A program made the position numbers and the translations under genes. Below are positions 36,627 through 49,150 of a stretch of DNA of 64,000 nt, in pieces; position 1 is the first letter of the stretch, and each line of letters begins with the position of its first letter. The stretch spans positions 550,570 through 614,569 of the forward strand of contig CDMY01000255.1 of assembly GCA_001179505.1 (NCBI GenBank). The letters are read 5' to 3'. Below the pieces are notes generated by a model. It ran no database searches. It was not told the origin of the DNA and saw nothing but the letters and a program-made list of their open reading frames with translations. The stretch is from Vitrella brassicaformis. Its lineage: Eukaryota > Sar > Vitrellaceae.

Positions 36627-38268
36627 ATGAATCTTTTGGACGCCTTCCGCCTGTTTGTGAGCACCAGAACTCGGCGGCCGCTCCGGTTCGGGCTGGCGCT
36701 GGTTTTGACTGTCATCCAGCCGCTGATTGAGCGGGTGATTCGCGCCTTGTTCCGTGGCGACGCCGTCGAGGACAAAGGTGACCCGACTTCCCATCTGCGG
36801 TGCAGACCAACCATCGGCAGCCGAGATGCAGCCACTGCAGCCGACAGCCAGACGCTCGTGTCCGTGTGCTCGTACAATGTTTTGGCGCCAAGTTATGTGA
36901 AGGAGGCGCACCAGCCGTTTGCCTATGTGGACTTCCCCTGGTGTGCAGCCAAAGCGATGAGTCCACAAAGGAGATTCGGCCGCGTGCTGGCAGGTGCGGA
37001 TGACTGAGTGAATGAATGGATGAGTGAATGCTCTGTTGCTGTCTGCTGGCTGGCTGCGTGTGCACGTAGAGGTCAAGTCGCTCGGCGCAGACGTGGTTGG
37101 CTTTCAGGAGGTCCAGCGGGAGGTGCTCGACAGGCACCTCCAGTCGACACTCAAAGAAATGGTGACGGACAACGCTCCCCTGCCCCCTGTTTCGCCACGC
37201 GCTGTGATGGTGTGTTTAGGGATACGGCGATCTATTCTTCGAATCCAAGACACTGGGCTATGGCCATCAGTGCAAGGAAGGTCTCTTGACGGCCGTGAGG
37301 TCCGACCGCTTCACCGTCGAGCACAAGGCGACGGTCGACCTGGATGAGCGGGTGAAGAAGGTGGCAAGGCGACTGGCCGGCACTCGTGTGAGCGAGGATG
37401 ACATCGAGGCCCTCGGGCTGCCCGGCGGCAATGTGGGGCAGGTGCTGATGCTGAGGTGCAGAAGGTCCGGGCGGCTGCTGCTCTTCGCGAACGTACATAT
37501 CCACTACTACTGGCTGAGGCCCGACCGGCAGTGTCTGCAGATCTCAGCTATGGTGGGGGCGATTGCCGAGTGCGCGACACAGTGGGGAGTCGACCTGAAG
37601 GAGACTCCCCTGTGCTTCGTTGGCGACTTCAACACCGTCCCACAGATTGGCTCGCGGGCTAATCCAGGGTTAGCACGAAGTAAGGAAAACGAAACGCCTT
37701 TTCTGCAATCGTGGTTTCTGTCAGGTATTCGATTCTCTCTCGAGGCTGCATCGACTGGAAGCACGACAGCACACGCCTGCTGGGAAGCACGCCTCTGTTC
37801 CAGTTGCTGACAAATCATGCCGGGATGAGCTGTGAGGAGGTGGCCGATATGATGAAGCCGTCGCAGGGCATGGGCCTGACGTCGGTGTATGCAAACCTGA
37901 TGGGCCGAGAGCCGACCTTCACCAATCACACGGTCGGCCAAATCCACAGAGACACCCAAACCGGAAGGAGCGGAGCCTCTTTGTGAGTGTGATGCATGTG
38001 TGTGGTGTCTGTCATGTCAGGGCCCATTGTTTGCTGACTGTCTCGACTACATCTGGGTGTCTGGCGGGTTGCGGCCGATCAGCTGTTTGGGCATGCCGCC
38101 AAGTGAGCTCATTGACAGCAGTGTGGCCGTGTGCACAGTGGTGTGCTTCATGCATGGGTGAATGCTGTGTGTGTGGCAGGGTGGGCCGTTTGGCGCTATG
38201 TGGGGGCGCCGAACCTTGAGTTCCCATCCGACCACTTCTCGCTGAGAGCAGAGCTGGCCTTTGTGTGA
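36627..38268 (+). CDS. Endonuclease/exonuclease/phosphatase (CCR4/nocturnin-type) protein with N-terminal anchor
   Basis: Six exons join in phase: 36627-36993, 37070-37161, 37220-37668, 37725-37932, 38021-38102 and 38180-38268 (1287 nt, 428 residues). Residues about 20-45 are hydrophobic (FGLALVLTVIQPLIERVI) and may be a membrane anchor or targeting signal. The EEP fold is shown by CSYNVLAPSYV, GADVVGFQEVQ (the metal-binding Glu), LLLFANVHIHYYW, LCFVGDFNTVP (Asp/Asn pair), CLDYIWVSG and FPSDHFSLRAEL (catalytic Asp-His). All expected active-site residues are present. The order matches CCR4/nocturnin/angel-type deadenylase-like phosphodiesterases better than APE-type DNases. The expected role is removal of poly(A) or cleavage of a nucleotide cofactor, and the substrate cannot be told from sequence. 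The second intron (58 nt, 37162-37219) is among the shortest here. Confidence 0.85.
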
Positions 38269-40016
38269 GGGAGGATGTGCGTGGATAAGACAGGAGAGAG
38301 AGACGGTTACGTAGCAGTGAGTGAGTGTCCAGCCGTTCATTGATCGTTCGTGTGTGGAGTCTCTGTATTTTATGGAGTCTCTGTATGTTAGTGTGCACAC
38401 AGCGGGTGGGCGAGTCCAGTGGAGTCAGTCGAGTCAGTCGGTCGCAAAGAATGAGCCAGGGCCAGAGAGGGAGTCAGCCAGTGAGTGAGGAGTCAGTCCA
38501 CTTAGTATTGTGTGTCGTTACCTATCATAGCTATCTACTATGGACCAGTGTGCATTAGAGACAGACCAACAAACGAACACTCTATCAATCATCAAACAGT
38601 CGACCGGAGGGGGCAGACACAGAGAGAGAAATCTATGTATTAGGAACAGCACAAAGGCAAGGCAGGGCAGGGCAGGGCACACACACACACACACATACAC
38701 ATACAAACATACGTACACTTATCGGGTACAGACAGACAGACAGACTACGTATGAAACACTTTGTCAGAAGAGCGCAAGCCACAGGCATCCATCATCCACA
38801 CACCCACAGCCACACCCACACTCACACCCATTCACCGCTGCACAGGCTCGTTGCAAAAAGAACAACCAGACACGGACGCCCGCACAACGAACGTATTTAT
38901 TGAGTATATATGTATGTGTGTGTCATCTCATCGTGTGTCTTGACGTCACTCACTAGCTAAAGTAAGGGATTAAACAGAGTACATCACTGACTGCACATAT
39001 CATTCATTTACACACACAGGAAAAACGGACACATCCATCCATCCATAACAATACGTACCCACACAGTATTGATGCCCCCACCACACCCCCAGCGACCGAC
39101 CGACGAAAAAATCACATCACACGACGCGAAAAGACCCGCTAGCTGCAGCATCATGTGTGTGTTTGCCTGCCAGCCAGCCACACCAGCAGTGACTGTGACG
39201 CATGTGCGAAACACTTCGTCCGTGTACGTACGTCTGTGTGGGCATCTCCGTCCGTCACAAAAGGGTCACGCTGCTAAGGCAGTGGCAGGCAGGCAGGCTG
39301 CGAATAGCAAGTCATGTGGGGAGTCTGCAGCCATCGAAGGAAAGACTTCTGGGTAGGAACGGGATAGCGTGTGTGTGTGTGTGTGCGTGTGAGAGAGAGA
39401 GAGAGATAGAGAGTGTGTCTGATACAGAGGAGTCGCAGAGACGGCCAGGCAGGCAGGCAGGCAGACGGTGATAGCTGCATGGACAGCAAGGGCCTAACAA
39501 ACTCGCCACGACTAACAAGCCAACCACGACAAAAAAGGTCAATGAGCGTGTGTGGGTCAGCCAGTTGTGTGTGAGAGAGAGTCGGTGAGAGCAGTGCAGA
39601 GCAGTACAGCCAGAAAAGGGCGACGAGAGAGAGCCGCCGCCGCGTGTCACGTGTGCATATTGTCACATACTGGTCCATCCATTTGAGGAAGATGAGCACA
39701 TCCATCCATCCGTCGGTCGGTCTGTCTGCAAGTGGACCGCACAGCAGGCCAACCAGCCAGTCGGCCCCTCCCGCCCCTCCCCTCCTCAGGTAGCACCATC
39801 CTCTACGTATGCACGCGATATTAAATAACCACAGGCAAGGCAACACGCACCAACCGTACCTACCGGACACCTCATTCTTCACAGGTGGATAAATACATAC
39901 ACAATCACACATCACACAACACACACACACACACACACACACAGACAGAAAACACGCAATTCCCTCCCCCCTTCCCCCCCGTCCCGCCCCTCACCCCTGT
40001 CCCCTCATCATCTCTT
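38269..40016. other. 1.7-kb convergent region of simple repeats
   Basis: Tail-to-tail spacer with CA tracts, GAGTCAGT repeats (38410-38500), a twofold GGAGTCTCTGTAT repeat near 38356-38390 and many short low-complexity ORFs. No gene is visible. Confidence 0.6.
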
Positions 40017-42078
40017 TCACCACTTCTCCTGCGGCACCCAGCAGAGCTCTGGGAACTCCTCAGTGCTCCTGCTCCGCCCACACCCACCGCCCCGGTCCCA
40101 TCCTATGCTGCGGCTGCCCATCCGCGAGGGCGGCAGCGAGACCGGCTCAGGTGACGCCTGGCCGAACGGCGACACCAGCTCGTTGCTCGTCTTAGGGCCC
40201 ATGTGGCACGTCCGAGAGGCCGTCGTCTCCTGCGGGCTGCGCCATCCCACATGGCGTGTCCGCGATCGGCTGTGCCACTCGTCGCGGGCTCGCGCGCTGC
40301 CCGTGTGTGCGTCCGTCCATGCGCCGCTGCTCATGAGAGCCGATATGGAGCTCTCGCTGCGGGCGGGGAGAAAGGGCAGCCGGGGGGCGGGCTGTCGCAT
40401 CGATGCCGTGCTCATCTCGTCCAGATCGGCGCGGCGGCTGGATGCGGGCGTGGCGATGGTGCTGACCGTCTTGACGCGGGAACTCTGCTCGCCAGAGACG
40501 CAGTACAGTGGGGGGTCCCTCGGCAGCCCAGTGAGTCGCTTGGTCCGAGACGGACGGGCCTTGTGCAGCCCGCAGAAGAAGAGCCCTCCCGTGTTTGCCG
40601 ACTTGCTCGGCTTGCTGGCCGCGCCACAGTGGTGGCACTGGACTCTTGCGGGGCACTGGCTGGCGCCGGTGAATGCGGGCTGCTCTGCAGCCGCGGCAGC
40701 TGCCCGCTGGACCTCCCGTCTGTGGTAGAACATGTGGAGGGAGAGGTAGCACAGGAGCAGGCCCACAAAGACGACCACCACGATCGGGTAGAACCAGAAA
40801 GGGATCCCGCCGGGCGGCCCCTCTTCTTTTGAAGACGACCTTCGGTGGTGGTCGGTGGATGGCTTGGGCACCTTGTGGTTGTCTGCTTTGGGAGGGAGGG
40901 AGGGGAAGGGAGCCGTCTCGGTGCGGTTGGCGGTGGCTACGGGCTGCATGAGGGCATGATGCTTCTGTTTCTCCTGCTGCTGCACGCCCCCCTTGTCTCT
41001 CTTGTTGTTCTCATTGCCACGTGCTGTGTCTTCGTTTCTGGTGGGCTCTGTGGTGATCTCCAGCGACTCGTCAGTGACCCGCACGTCGATGGTGCTGTCC
41101 TCCTCTCTCTCACGCCCCTCAACAACGGCAGAAGACTCATCCCGCTCCCTCGTCTCGCCACTGCCGTTGTGAGCATTTCCTGCGCTGTCTTCCCGCCACT
41201 CGGCCTCCTCTGACCTCACCCCAACCGTCCGCAGCATCACATTCCTCTCTGTCCTGCCGCTGCCATTGCCGCTGCCGGCCCTGGTCGATCCACAGTCCGA
41301 TGAGCCGTTGGCCTGTCCCCACTCGTGGCCAATGTTGCAGTGGACAGGGCGGCTCTCGGGGGTGTCCTCGACCGCCTGCGGCGGGAGGGCAGCGATCTGC
41401 TGCTTGGGCGTGGGCAGTCTGGGTGTGGGCCTGGGGAAGTATCTCGGATCGTCGTCCCAGAAAGCGGGGAGGGTCATGGTGAGGGGGAAGGTCTTGTCGA
41501 CCATGAAGGCCTGCCGCAGCAAGGACTGGGGGTCCGACATGACCGACCGATAGATGGACAGGAAGTCGTCGAAGCGCTCCTGATGGGGGCCGGACGGGAT
41601 CCTGCCCGAATACCATACCAAACGCACAGGCGAGGCGTGGAGGGTTGATTCCATTGTGATGTCTGTGGCGTGTTGTGTCTGACTCACTCGATTGCGGCGA
41701 TGACGGATCCAGGTTTGACGTCCCTCAAAAAGACTTCAGATGGGATGAGGCCCAGCGACCGGGCCACTGCGTTCTCGAGCTCCTTCGCAAACCTCTTGTA
41801 AGCCTTCGCAGACTGATATATAGATCACACGCAGACAAACACCCCCCGCAGAGAGAGTTGTGAGAAGCGTGAAAGTGATTGCTTTGCTCTGGCGTGCTGA
41901 CCTTTGTGACGTCGTGGTAGTCCCTGTCGACGATTCTCATGGTGAGCACCCGCGCCATCCTCGCGTCCTGGGGCTCTGTCAACCCCCTCACCGACTGCGG
42001 CCCGGCAGCCCATACTCCCGACGCCGCCCCTAGAGATACTGAGGCCCACAGCAGAGTTCCCAGGGCATTGACAAACAT
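40017..42078 (-). CDS. Type I membrane protein, function unknown
   Basis: Three exons join in phase: 41902-42078, 41688-41812 and 40017-41601 (1887 nt, 628 residues). The N-terminus is a signal peptide (MFVNALGTLLWASVSLGAA, cleavage near VWAAG). A small folded ectodomain follows (MRIVDRDYHDVTK, FAKELENAVARSLGLIPSEV, DVKPGSVIAAIE). It resembles the pattern of extracellular modules with a helix and a terminal xVxPGSVxxxxx strand, but I cannot name it. A Glu/Arg-rich stalk leads to one membrane segment at about residue 345 (FWFYPIVVVVFVGLLLCYLS). The cytoplasmic part has a CxxCxxC-like cluster (CPARVQCHHCG, FFCGLH) that might bind zinc, then Ser/Arg-rich sequence. The intron at 41602-41687 was chosen because an apparently shorter alternative would be 25 nt and out of phase. 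Confidence 0.7.
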
Positions 42079-42366
42079 TTCGTCGAGAGATCAGCCGCCG
42101 CCTCAGCAGGGCCGGTCCGGCATCTGCCGCGAAGGGCCGCCCCTCTCCCCCCAGACGCACAGAGATCGGGAGATAGGGGAGCACAGCGGATGGAGAGGGG
42201 GTAGCCAGGTGTGCCTGGCAGGTGTGTACGCAGTCCGCGCCTGGGAAGGAAGTGCCCGAGACCCCGTTGCGCGTGAAACGTAATTATTGCCGTTGATAGC
42301 TATCCACTCACTCGTCGATTCCCTTTCTTTCTACTCCCACATCACACAGCCGCGAAGCAGCAGGAG
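42079..42366. promoter_or_regulatory. Divergent intergenic region, membrane protein / TTLL
   Basis: 288 bp between divergent start codons, so both promoters should lie here. No specific element recognised. Confidence 0.4.
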
Positions 42367-45300
42367 ATGGCCCGGCCTGTCTTGCCGCCTCACAGTGGCA
42401 CTTACGGCGCCTTTGCAATGGAGGAGTCGGAGTCTCAGAGTGACAGTGATGGAATGTGCGGAGGGCCAGCAAGGGCTCAAGTAGAATGTTTGCCGCACCC
42501 AGAGGACATCTTTGACATGGGTATGCCCTCAAAAGAGGAAAGCAGGCTCACTTCCCTTGTTTGTGTGAGACACTGTGGGCATACACGCAACATACATGTG
42601 TTGTCAGACACCACTGAACTGGCTGCGGCTCTGGCTAAGGTCGAGCGGCTCCCAATGGATGGCAAGGGTCCAGTGCCCGACATCGTCTACGTGGCATCGC
42701 TCCTTCGCCGGGAGCTGGAGGAGCGCAAACTCAGCTGTGCCATCATGCAAGCCCTTGTGGCCCCACAGCACCGGCCAGCCGAGGTCTGCCAGGCAGCAGA
42801 GAACCGTGCGCTGCCAGAGCAGCCGGCACAAACATCCCCTCCATGGCCCACCCTTCGCCTCCCACCAAAGACAAGGCGAGTGCGCCGTCATGCTGAGAGG
42901 CCTGGCGTCGGCTTGGCATCACCGCGCCCAGCACAGGACCGGCAGCGGACAGGGAGGAGGACGCATGGCGCCAAGGCGAGAAAGAGCTCATCCCAGCAGT
43001 GGCGCCCGTCGCCTGTTGCGTTCGACTTTGTCATCGTAAGACGACGCGTTGCACAAGCATGATTTCTGAGCCGATATATGTTATGATTTGATGGCTTTTG
43101 TCTTGGTGTCAGGGCAAGAGCTCTGTCCAATCGGTGGCCAAGCCGAAATTGGCTGTGAGACAAGACGACCAGGTCATTGAAGACAAGCCAAGTCCAAGGC
43201 GGGCCGCCCCTGAGTCGCCTCGTGGTGTGAAAAATCGGCCCAAGCCTCTTGCTAGGGGGCCACAAGAGCATGGGGCTTCCAGCGCGCCCATCCTCGATAT
43301 AGCGACCGACCCAGCGGACGGGCCAGAACAGGCAGCGGTGGCCAGCGGGGGCGAGCCAGAAGAGACGCCAGAGGCGGCTGTCTCAATTGAGGGGACACCC
43401 GGGAGTGACATCACGACGGCCGCCGATGACGCCCACGATTTGTCCCGCGTCGAGACATCTGACGCGCAGTGCATTGGGCAAGAGGAGCCACCCCCTCCAG
43501 AACAAGTGTCGGCTTTGGGCTGCGGGGAAGAGGAATCGGCGCGGGAGACACTGGAACGGCCAAATGAGGTCAATCTCGCCTCTTTTGCCACCCACAGCAC
43601 GTCGCCGGCAGCTGTGTGTCCCTCAATGGCGATTGCGGCTCTGGACGCGGCTGCCCCCTCTTCCAGCACAAGTGACGATAAGGGTTCAGAGGGGTCTGAG
43701 TGTCTCATGGCGATGAAAGTGGCAGCCGAGGGGGTTGTCAAGTGTAGCCCGCTGAGGGGACAGCGCGGCGAAAGAGAACAACAACACAAGGAGACACCGA
43801 GACGGACAAAGCCCGAGCCAACTGTATCTGCCTCGGAGGATGTCCCGTCTTGCTGCGTTGACGATGATGATAGTGCGGAGCTCGACAAGCCAAGCTATCC
43901 CACCCCTACTCTCGAGCCGAGACCCCCACAGGCATCGCCCGATGCATCAGACCCCCCACATGAGACAGCAGAAGGCGGGACGAAGGTCGAAATTGTCACC
44001 CTACCACCAGCCAAGAATGATGATGCTGCTCAACAAGAGAAATACGATGACAAGGATGGCAAGGAACGCACCGAGGCGGCTCTTCCGGAGGGGAACACCA
44101 ACCCCCGGAGGAAACGGATGGCGGCACACGCCACAGCCAAGGCCCCGAGGACCCGGCCCACCAGTGCCCGTCCCGCCTTGAATCCTCTGGCGATCGACTG
44201 GATGGGCATCTCGCCCAGCAGCGTACTGGTGGACTACTCGAATGAATACCGGTCGATATCTGACATTCTGTGCTGTGCGGACGCTTCGCGGAAGGAGTGG
44301 GTGTTGCGGGAGACGATGCACCTGTTCAAGCACTTCTGTGAGGTCATGCAGCCCCTGCAGGTCCATTTAGACCGATTCCAGGTGAACAATTAGCCTAAAC
44401 GCGTTTCAATCCAGACGACAGACACATTGCTTTCTTTCTCTTCTCTGTCTTTTCGTGTCAGGACGATTCCTCAGGTCGTGCAGATTCGCAGCGCGACAAG
44501 AGAGCCGAGATGCGAGCCGCGTTGCAGACTTGCCTGCAGGCTCTGCCAGGCCCCTCGTCATCCACTGGCCTCTACGGTCTTTTTCTCAGGGGCATCCTGC
44601 AGCCCATCGACCGCCCTCCTGCGAACGGCACTGACAAGGACACTGACCGCAAGCCGCTTGGCTACGCCACACTGGAGCGGCTGTTGTCGAGGGAAGATGA
44701 CTTGGTAGCGAGTGCCGTGCGGCAGCAGATGGAGAAAGACCGACAAAGAGAAGAGAAGCCGCTGTCGGTGTACTCTTTGAGGTATTATCGCGTGGTCCAG
44801 CATCGCACGGAGGTGTACGATATTGTCACAAGGTATCTTGGCAGAATTCGCGCATACATTCTCTGCCACTCCTGTCCGTGTCCCACTTACAACATGTCTC
44901 TCTCTCTCTTTCTTAGGGCGTTGCATCAGAAGGATGGCTGGGAGGAGCTGCCTCACGGGCTGGGGCTTGGCCCGTGCTGGAACCTCCTGTGGACGTGGGG
45001 CCGTCCGCGCGTCGACTACTCTCGTCTCCTACAATGGCAGAAGGTCAACCATTACCCCCACTCCAGACACCTTACACGCAAGGACTACCTCAAGCGGTGC
45101 ATCGAGCGCTATGTCAAGATGGGCGGCAAGGCGGGAGAGGCCTTCCGCATCATGCCGCTCACCTTCACCCTGCCCAAGGAGTACGTGCCTTTTGTCGAGG
45201 CTTTCTCGGGGACGCCTGACGAGGAGAGGGACCACCGGCTGTGGATCCTCAAGCCGGCGGGCAGCTCGCGCGGCCGTGGGATTCAGATCATCAACGACCT

Positions 45301-46518
45301 GAGCGGTGTGACATATGGCGAGCAGATGGTCATCCAGGAGTATATTCGCAGGCCCTTGTTGCTGGAGGGCTTCAAATTTGACCTCCGAGTCTATGTGCTT
45401 GTGACGTCATTCCAGCCTCTCGAAGCATTTGTCTACAAGAGGGTACGATTGCTTCCACCTTGTCATGCATATCGCGTCTCTCTCTCTCTCTCTCTCTCCC
45501 TCTCTGTTGCCATTCTGCATTGACCAGGGGTTTGCCCGCATCGCCACGGTGCTCTACTCGGCTGACCCGCGCGACATCCACAACCGTTTTATCCATCTGA
45601 CCAATTCATCCATCCAGCGACACAACATGCCCGACGCCACACAGCCCACCAGCAAGCAACACGAGACCGCACAGCCCCACGACGAGCCGATCGACAGCCC
45701 GCCCCTCGATGTGCTATTCGGCGGCACCAAGATTAGCCTGGATGATTTGACAACGAGGCTTGAGGCCAGAGGGATCGACTGGGCTGATCTCTGGAGACGC
45801 CTCTGCGACGTCGTTTTGAAGAGTCTCTGCTGCTGCCAGGACTTCATCCCTCACCAGAGGAGCGCATTCGAGCTGTTTGGCTACGACATCCTAATCGACG
45901 AGCGGCTGAAGCCTTGGCTGCTAGAGGTGAACGCGTCGCCGTCTCTGGGTCAGGAGCATGTGCTCGACGAGAAGGTGAAACTGCCTCTCATCTCCGACAC
46001 CATAGACCTGGTCGCCCCGTTGGCCTTTGACAGGCAGAAACTTGTACAGGTCCGTCACCAGGCCGGGCTGCTCATACTCCACTTGCAGTGCCAATGGTGT
46101 CTCTGTCTATCTGCCGTTCGATTCATTCAGGTCCTTAGTCGCCGTCTGGAGGGCTCTCAGAAGACCTCAGCCAGCGTGACAGGCGTATCGGTTTCTGGCT
46201 CGTCCAAAATCCACCAGCAGCTCATGGTCGACATCAATGCTGTCCTCAACAAAGCGCCCCTACGCCGGCCCGGCGAGCTGCCGGGCGAGCTGGCAAGACG
46301 GGGCGACTACGAGTGCATAGCGCCGTCACGGGCATGGGACGGTATACTAAAGGTACGCAGATGCATCTTCGGCGCGACGTGACCAGATGAGATTACAGTC
46401 GTGTTGCCTCTCGCGCGTGCATGGGAGCACTGATATTAGCTTTTGGTACACATGTCTCTTCGTTGTACATCCGTGTTACACACGCTTATGTCAGACGCCT
46501 TTACTTCATAGTGTGTGA
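42367..46518 (+). CDS. Tubulin-tyrosine-ligase-like (TTLL) polyglutamylase-type enzyme
   Basis: Seven exons join in phase: 42367-43035, 43113-44381, 44462-44832, 44917-45442, 45528-46049, 46131-46352 and 46495-46518 (3603 nt, 1200 residues). Residues about 1-590 are low complexity and acidic/Pro-rich. The TTL domain (ATP-grasp fold) spans about 650-1110. Its motifs are LPKEYVPFVEAF, LWILKPAGSSRGRGIQII (ATP-binding Lys and Gly-rich loop), VIQEYIRRPLLLEGFKFDLR, IHNRFIHLTNSSIQRHN and ELFGYDILIDERLKPWLLEV followed by NASPSL (metal and ATP ligands). These are the conserved TTLL core residues. The family ligates Tyr, Gly or Glu to tubulin tails, acting on axonemes and microtubules. The core looks closer to glutamylases than to TTL itself, but the specificity is inferred. 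The last 24-nt exon is the least certain part; reading through gives a stop at 46382. Confidence 0.9.
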
Positions 46519-46930
46519 TGGACGACACATGGACCAGTCCCCTTCACGGTGCCTAGAGTCACATGCTCAGCGCTTTTTGCTCACTCTCTTGACGGCGTCA
46601 TTAGCCGCCTGTGCAGCTCCATTGCTGGCAATAAAGGTGTAGTGCTTTAACAAGTACCTATCGCACCGCCCAGCTCTCAACACGTCCGTGCGTACGAAGT
46701 GGCCATTGAGAAAACTCGCAACTGTCTCTCCCGCAGTCAGTCACACGCACACACGTACACACACACACACACACCGTTTCACACACGGCCGGCCGGCACG
46801 AGAGTCCGCCGCTCTCACGCTGCATCCCTCCCTCTCCATCCGGTGGGCTGTCTGGTCTATCGATGGCTGGCTACTCTTTGTACGACCTCTCCCGTCTCGT
46901 TGCGTGGGTGAGTCTCCGTGGACGCATCTA
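46519..46930. other. Convergent spacer between TTLL and TGS1-like genes
   Basis: 412 bp tail-to-tail spacer containing a CA tract near 46741-46774. No coding potential supported. Confidence 0.5.
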
Positions 46931-48540
46931 TCACGGTGCGCGGGGCTCGAAGGCCACCCTGCCGAGCCCCACAGCCTTGCCCGCCCTGCGCATGTCGTCG
47001 ACGCACTGCTCGACCGTCCACAGTCGGCGGGTCAAATTGCGGGAGGTCGTCGGGGCCGGCAGAGTGGCCATGTAGCTGCACACACACACACACAGACAGA
47101 GACAGAGAGAGAGAGAGAGACGCGAAGTACACGCACGGACCATTCGATATGAATGCGTCCGTTCTTCTTCGTTCGTCGTGGGTCCGGTCGTCTCATGCAC
47201 TCACTTGGCGGCGACCTCTCCCATGTACACGGCCACCATATGCGTCTTGTTGCGGCTCACGTACGCCTCCGCCACAGGGATCTCCGGCTCGCTCTGCACA
47301 GGGATCTCCGGCTCGCTCTGCGGTGCGCCCTTGGCCTTCAAACTCTGCAAGTGGTACGCCAGCTTCACCTGCACGGATCCACACAGAACAACGATAGAAG
47401 CACACATGAACGAACAGGACATGACCGCAAGTCATAGATGATGGCTGTATGGCTGTCGCGCCGCGGTGGGTGGGCTCATGCACATACTACGTCACTGATT
47501 GCCATCGTGCGGGGGCCCTTGAAGACAAGGCTATCGCTCAGACGCGACGCGACCTCAAGCACCTCGTATGCACTCTGCAAAAAGCGCACGCACCGCACCA
47601 AATAGAGACGCCACGCACAAAATGAGAGCCATTGAAAGGGAGTAGTGTGGGGACTTATGTCTGGGTTTGTTTGTGCGTACCAGTTTCCCGTCGGCTCCCA
47701 TTCTGTCGAGGGGGCATGCTCCCTCTGTCGCGTACGCCGGGCCCCATGGCATGTCGATGTGCATTGCGGCGAACTTCTTGCCGATCGGCTGCCACTTACT
47801 GGCGAGGCGGGCCACACCGTCGAAGAAGTCGCCACACGCTATGCGCACACGCTCTAGGACGCCTACGTACATGCGCACATACAGGGAGGGACAGAGAACA
47901 ATAAATGGATAACCTCATGCATACAAGACCCGCCCACTCTTTCGTTCTACGTCGCTGTGCGCACCCACCGTGCGCACTGGCGTTGTGGTGGGCGTCGTTC
48001 ACGTTGTTCTGGTCGATGTCGATGGCCCACACCTTCAGGCCCGCCGCCGCCAGCGACACCGTCTGACCGCCGACGCCGCAGAAGGCGTCGAACACCTTCC
48101 CAGCAGGGCAGAATTGGCAGATGGCCGCCGTGATGGCGTCGGCAATGTACTTTGGCGTCACCGATTTCCTGCAGGCGCGATGCAAACACATAGTACGCAC
48201 GCAGTGCAAAACCGGGCACGTACACACAGGCGTGTGTCGTCGCTCACCGCATGGATGCCATGTACTTGACCTGTCGCCACACCTTTCCCCACAGCCACTC
48301 ATTCGCCGTCTGACAGAATACATGCCATCGCGCACCAATCAACTCAACGCGCAAATCCTTCCGTGCACGTGTGTACATCCCATCCCCCATGCATGCAGTG
48401 TGCATCACATAGAGTCCCGCGTCTGTATGCATCTGTCTTCTTACGTTGGCGTGGGGGCACTCGCGGATGACGATGGCCACCTTACCGACGACCTCCAGGC
48501 GGTCGGGCGGGGGGGCGTCAGCGCCAGCCGGGTCGGGCAT
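46931..48540 (-). CDS. TGS1: Trimethylguanosine synthase (RNA cap guanine-N2 methyltransferase)
   Basis: Seven exons join in phase: 48445-48540, 48248-48309, 47969-48168, 47681-47862, 47488-47574, 47205-47368 and 46931-47075 (936 nt, 311 residues). Motifs: NEWLWGKVW, KSVTPKYIADAI, KVFDAFCGVGGQTVSLAAAG (SAM motif I as in TGS1), KVWAIDIDQNNVNDAHHNA, IACGDFFDGV and HIDMPWGPAYATEG. The last aligns with the TGS1 catalytic SPPWGGP motif, with the guanine-stacking Trp kept but the flanks changed. Role: converts the m7G cap of snRNA and snoRNA to m2,2,7G, in nucleus and Cajal-body-like sites. A 24-bp perfect duplication lies in the fifth to sixth region (47273-47320). The start is uncertain because the frame is open upstream to 48939. 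Downstream it converges with TTLL. Confidence 0.87.
47273..47320 (-). repeat. Perfect 24-bp tandem duplication inside TGS1-like gene
   Basis: Two identical 24-base units (47273-47296 and 47297-47320) encode the octapeptide QSEPEIPV twice. The copies are identical at DNA level, so the duplication is recent or under strong homogenisation. It keeps the frame. Confidence 0.95.
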
Positions 48541-49150
48541 GGCTGAAGCTACGGCACTAGCTCCGGCACTCGCTGGTAGATGCCGGGGGTGACCAATTGG
48601 GGGTGACGATGACGAAGCTACGCCGGGGGAAGAAGGCCGCTGCCCACGGGGCTGACACTCGAAGTCTTGAGAGGTCGCTTGTTGAAAGCCGCTGCAGACA
48701 ACACAGCTACGATGATCAAGTGCTGGGGGCGTCGATCCGGTGCCAGGATGCGCGTCTCGGCCATCGTTCCCGGCCCTGCTCGTCCTCTCGAGTGAAGTGC
48801 CAGCAACGCAGAAGAGACAGCCATCTGTCGCCCGGCAGCGCGGTGCCGCAACGTCGAGAGCACGCGTCTCGGCTCTGAGGTCGGGGCTGCAGGAGTTGGT
48901 GCATCGATAACCAACCGCGTCAGGCAGACAGATAACCAACTTGCTAAGCTGCTGCTCACTTGTGGCGAGCCTGACGGGGTGCAGTGTGCCTCCAGACGTC
49001 TGCCCTCACGCCCAGCTAGTCAGTGAGTGCTGTGGCTGGTTGAGCGGTGTCGATGAGTGAGTGACTGGGTGGACACTGATCGTGCCAGCGTGCTTTCTTT
49101 TTCTCCATCGATTGATTGCATTCATATCGACTTTGCCAAATTCACTTTTT
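48541..49150. other. Upstream region of the TGS1-like gene, possible 5' extension
   Basis: The TGS1-like reading frame stays open on minus up to 48939 (start Met at 48939), with Ser/Pro-rich low-complexity sequence. It may be an extra N-terminus or 5' UTR. Above 48960 nothing is supported. Confidence 0.4.

Noticed and set aside
36147-37076. 309-residue minus-strand ORF opposite the start of the EEP gene
   Set aside because: The plus frame has a conserved nuclease fold with splice junctions in phase. The minus ORF shows no family features.
39885-39942. CA and TG arrays read as a possible CRISPR or satellite
   Set aside because: They are simple dinucleotide microsatellites without spacers or unique repeat units.
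43109-43888. Minus-strand 259-residue ORF opposite TTLL exon 2
   Set aside because: It is a shadow of the GC-rich low-complexity TTLL N-terminus. The plus frame joins in phase to a clear TTL domain.
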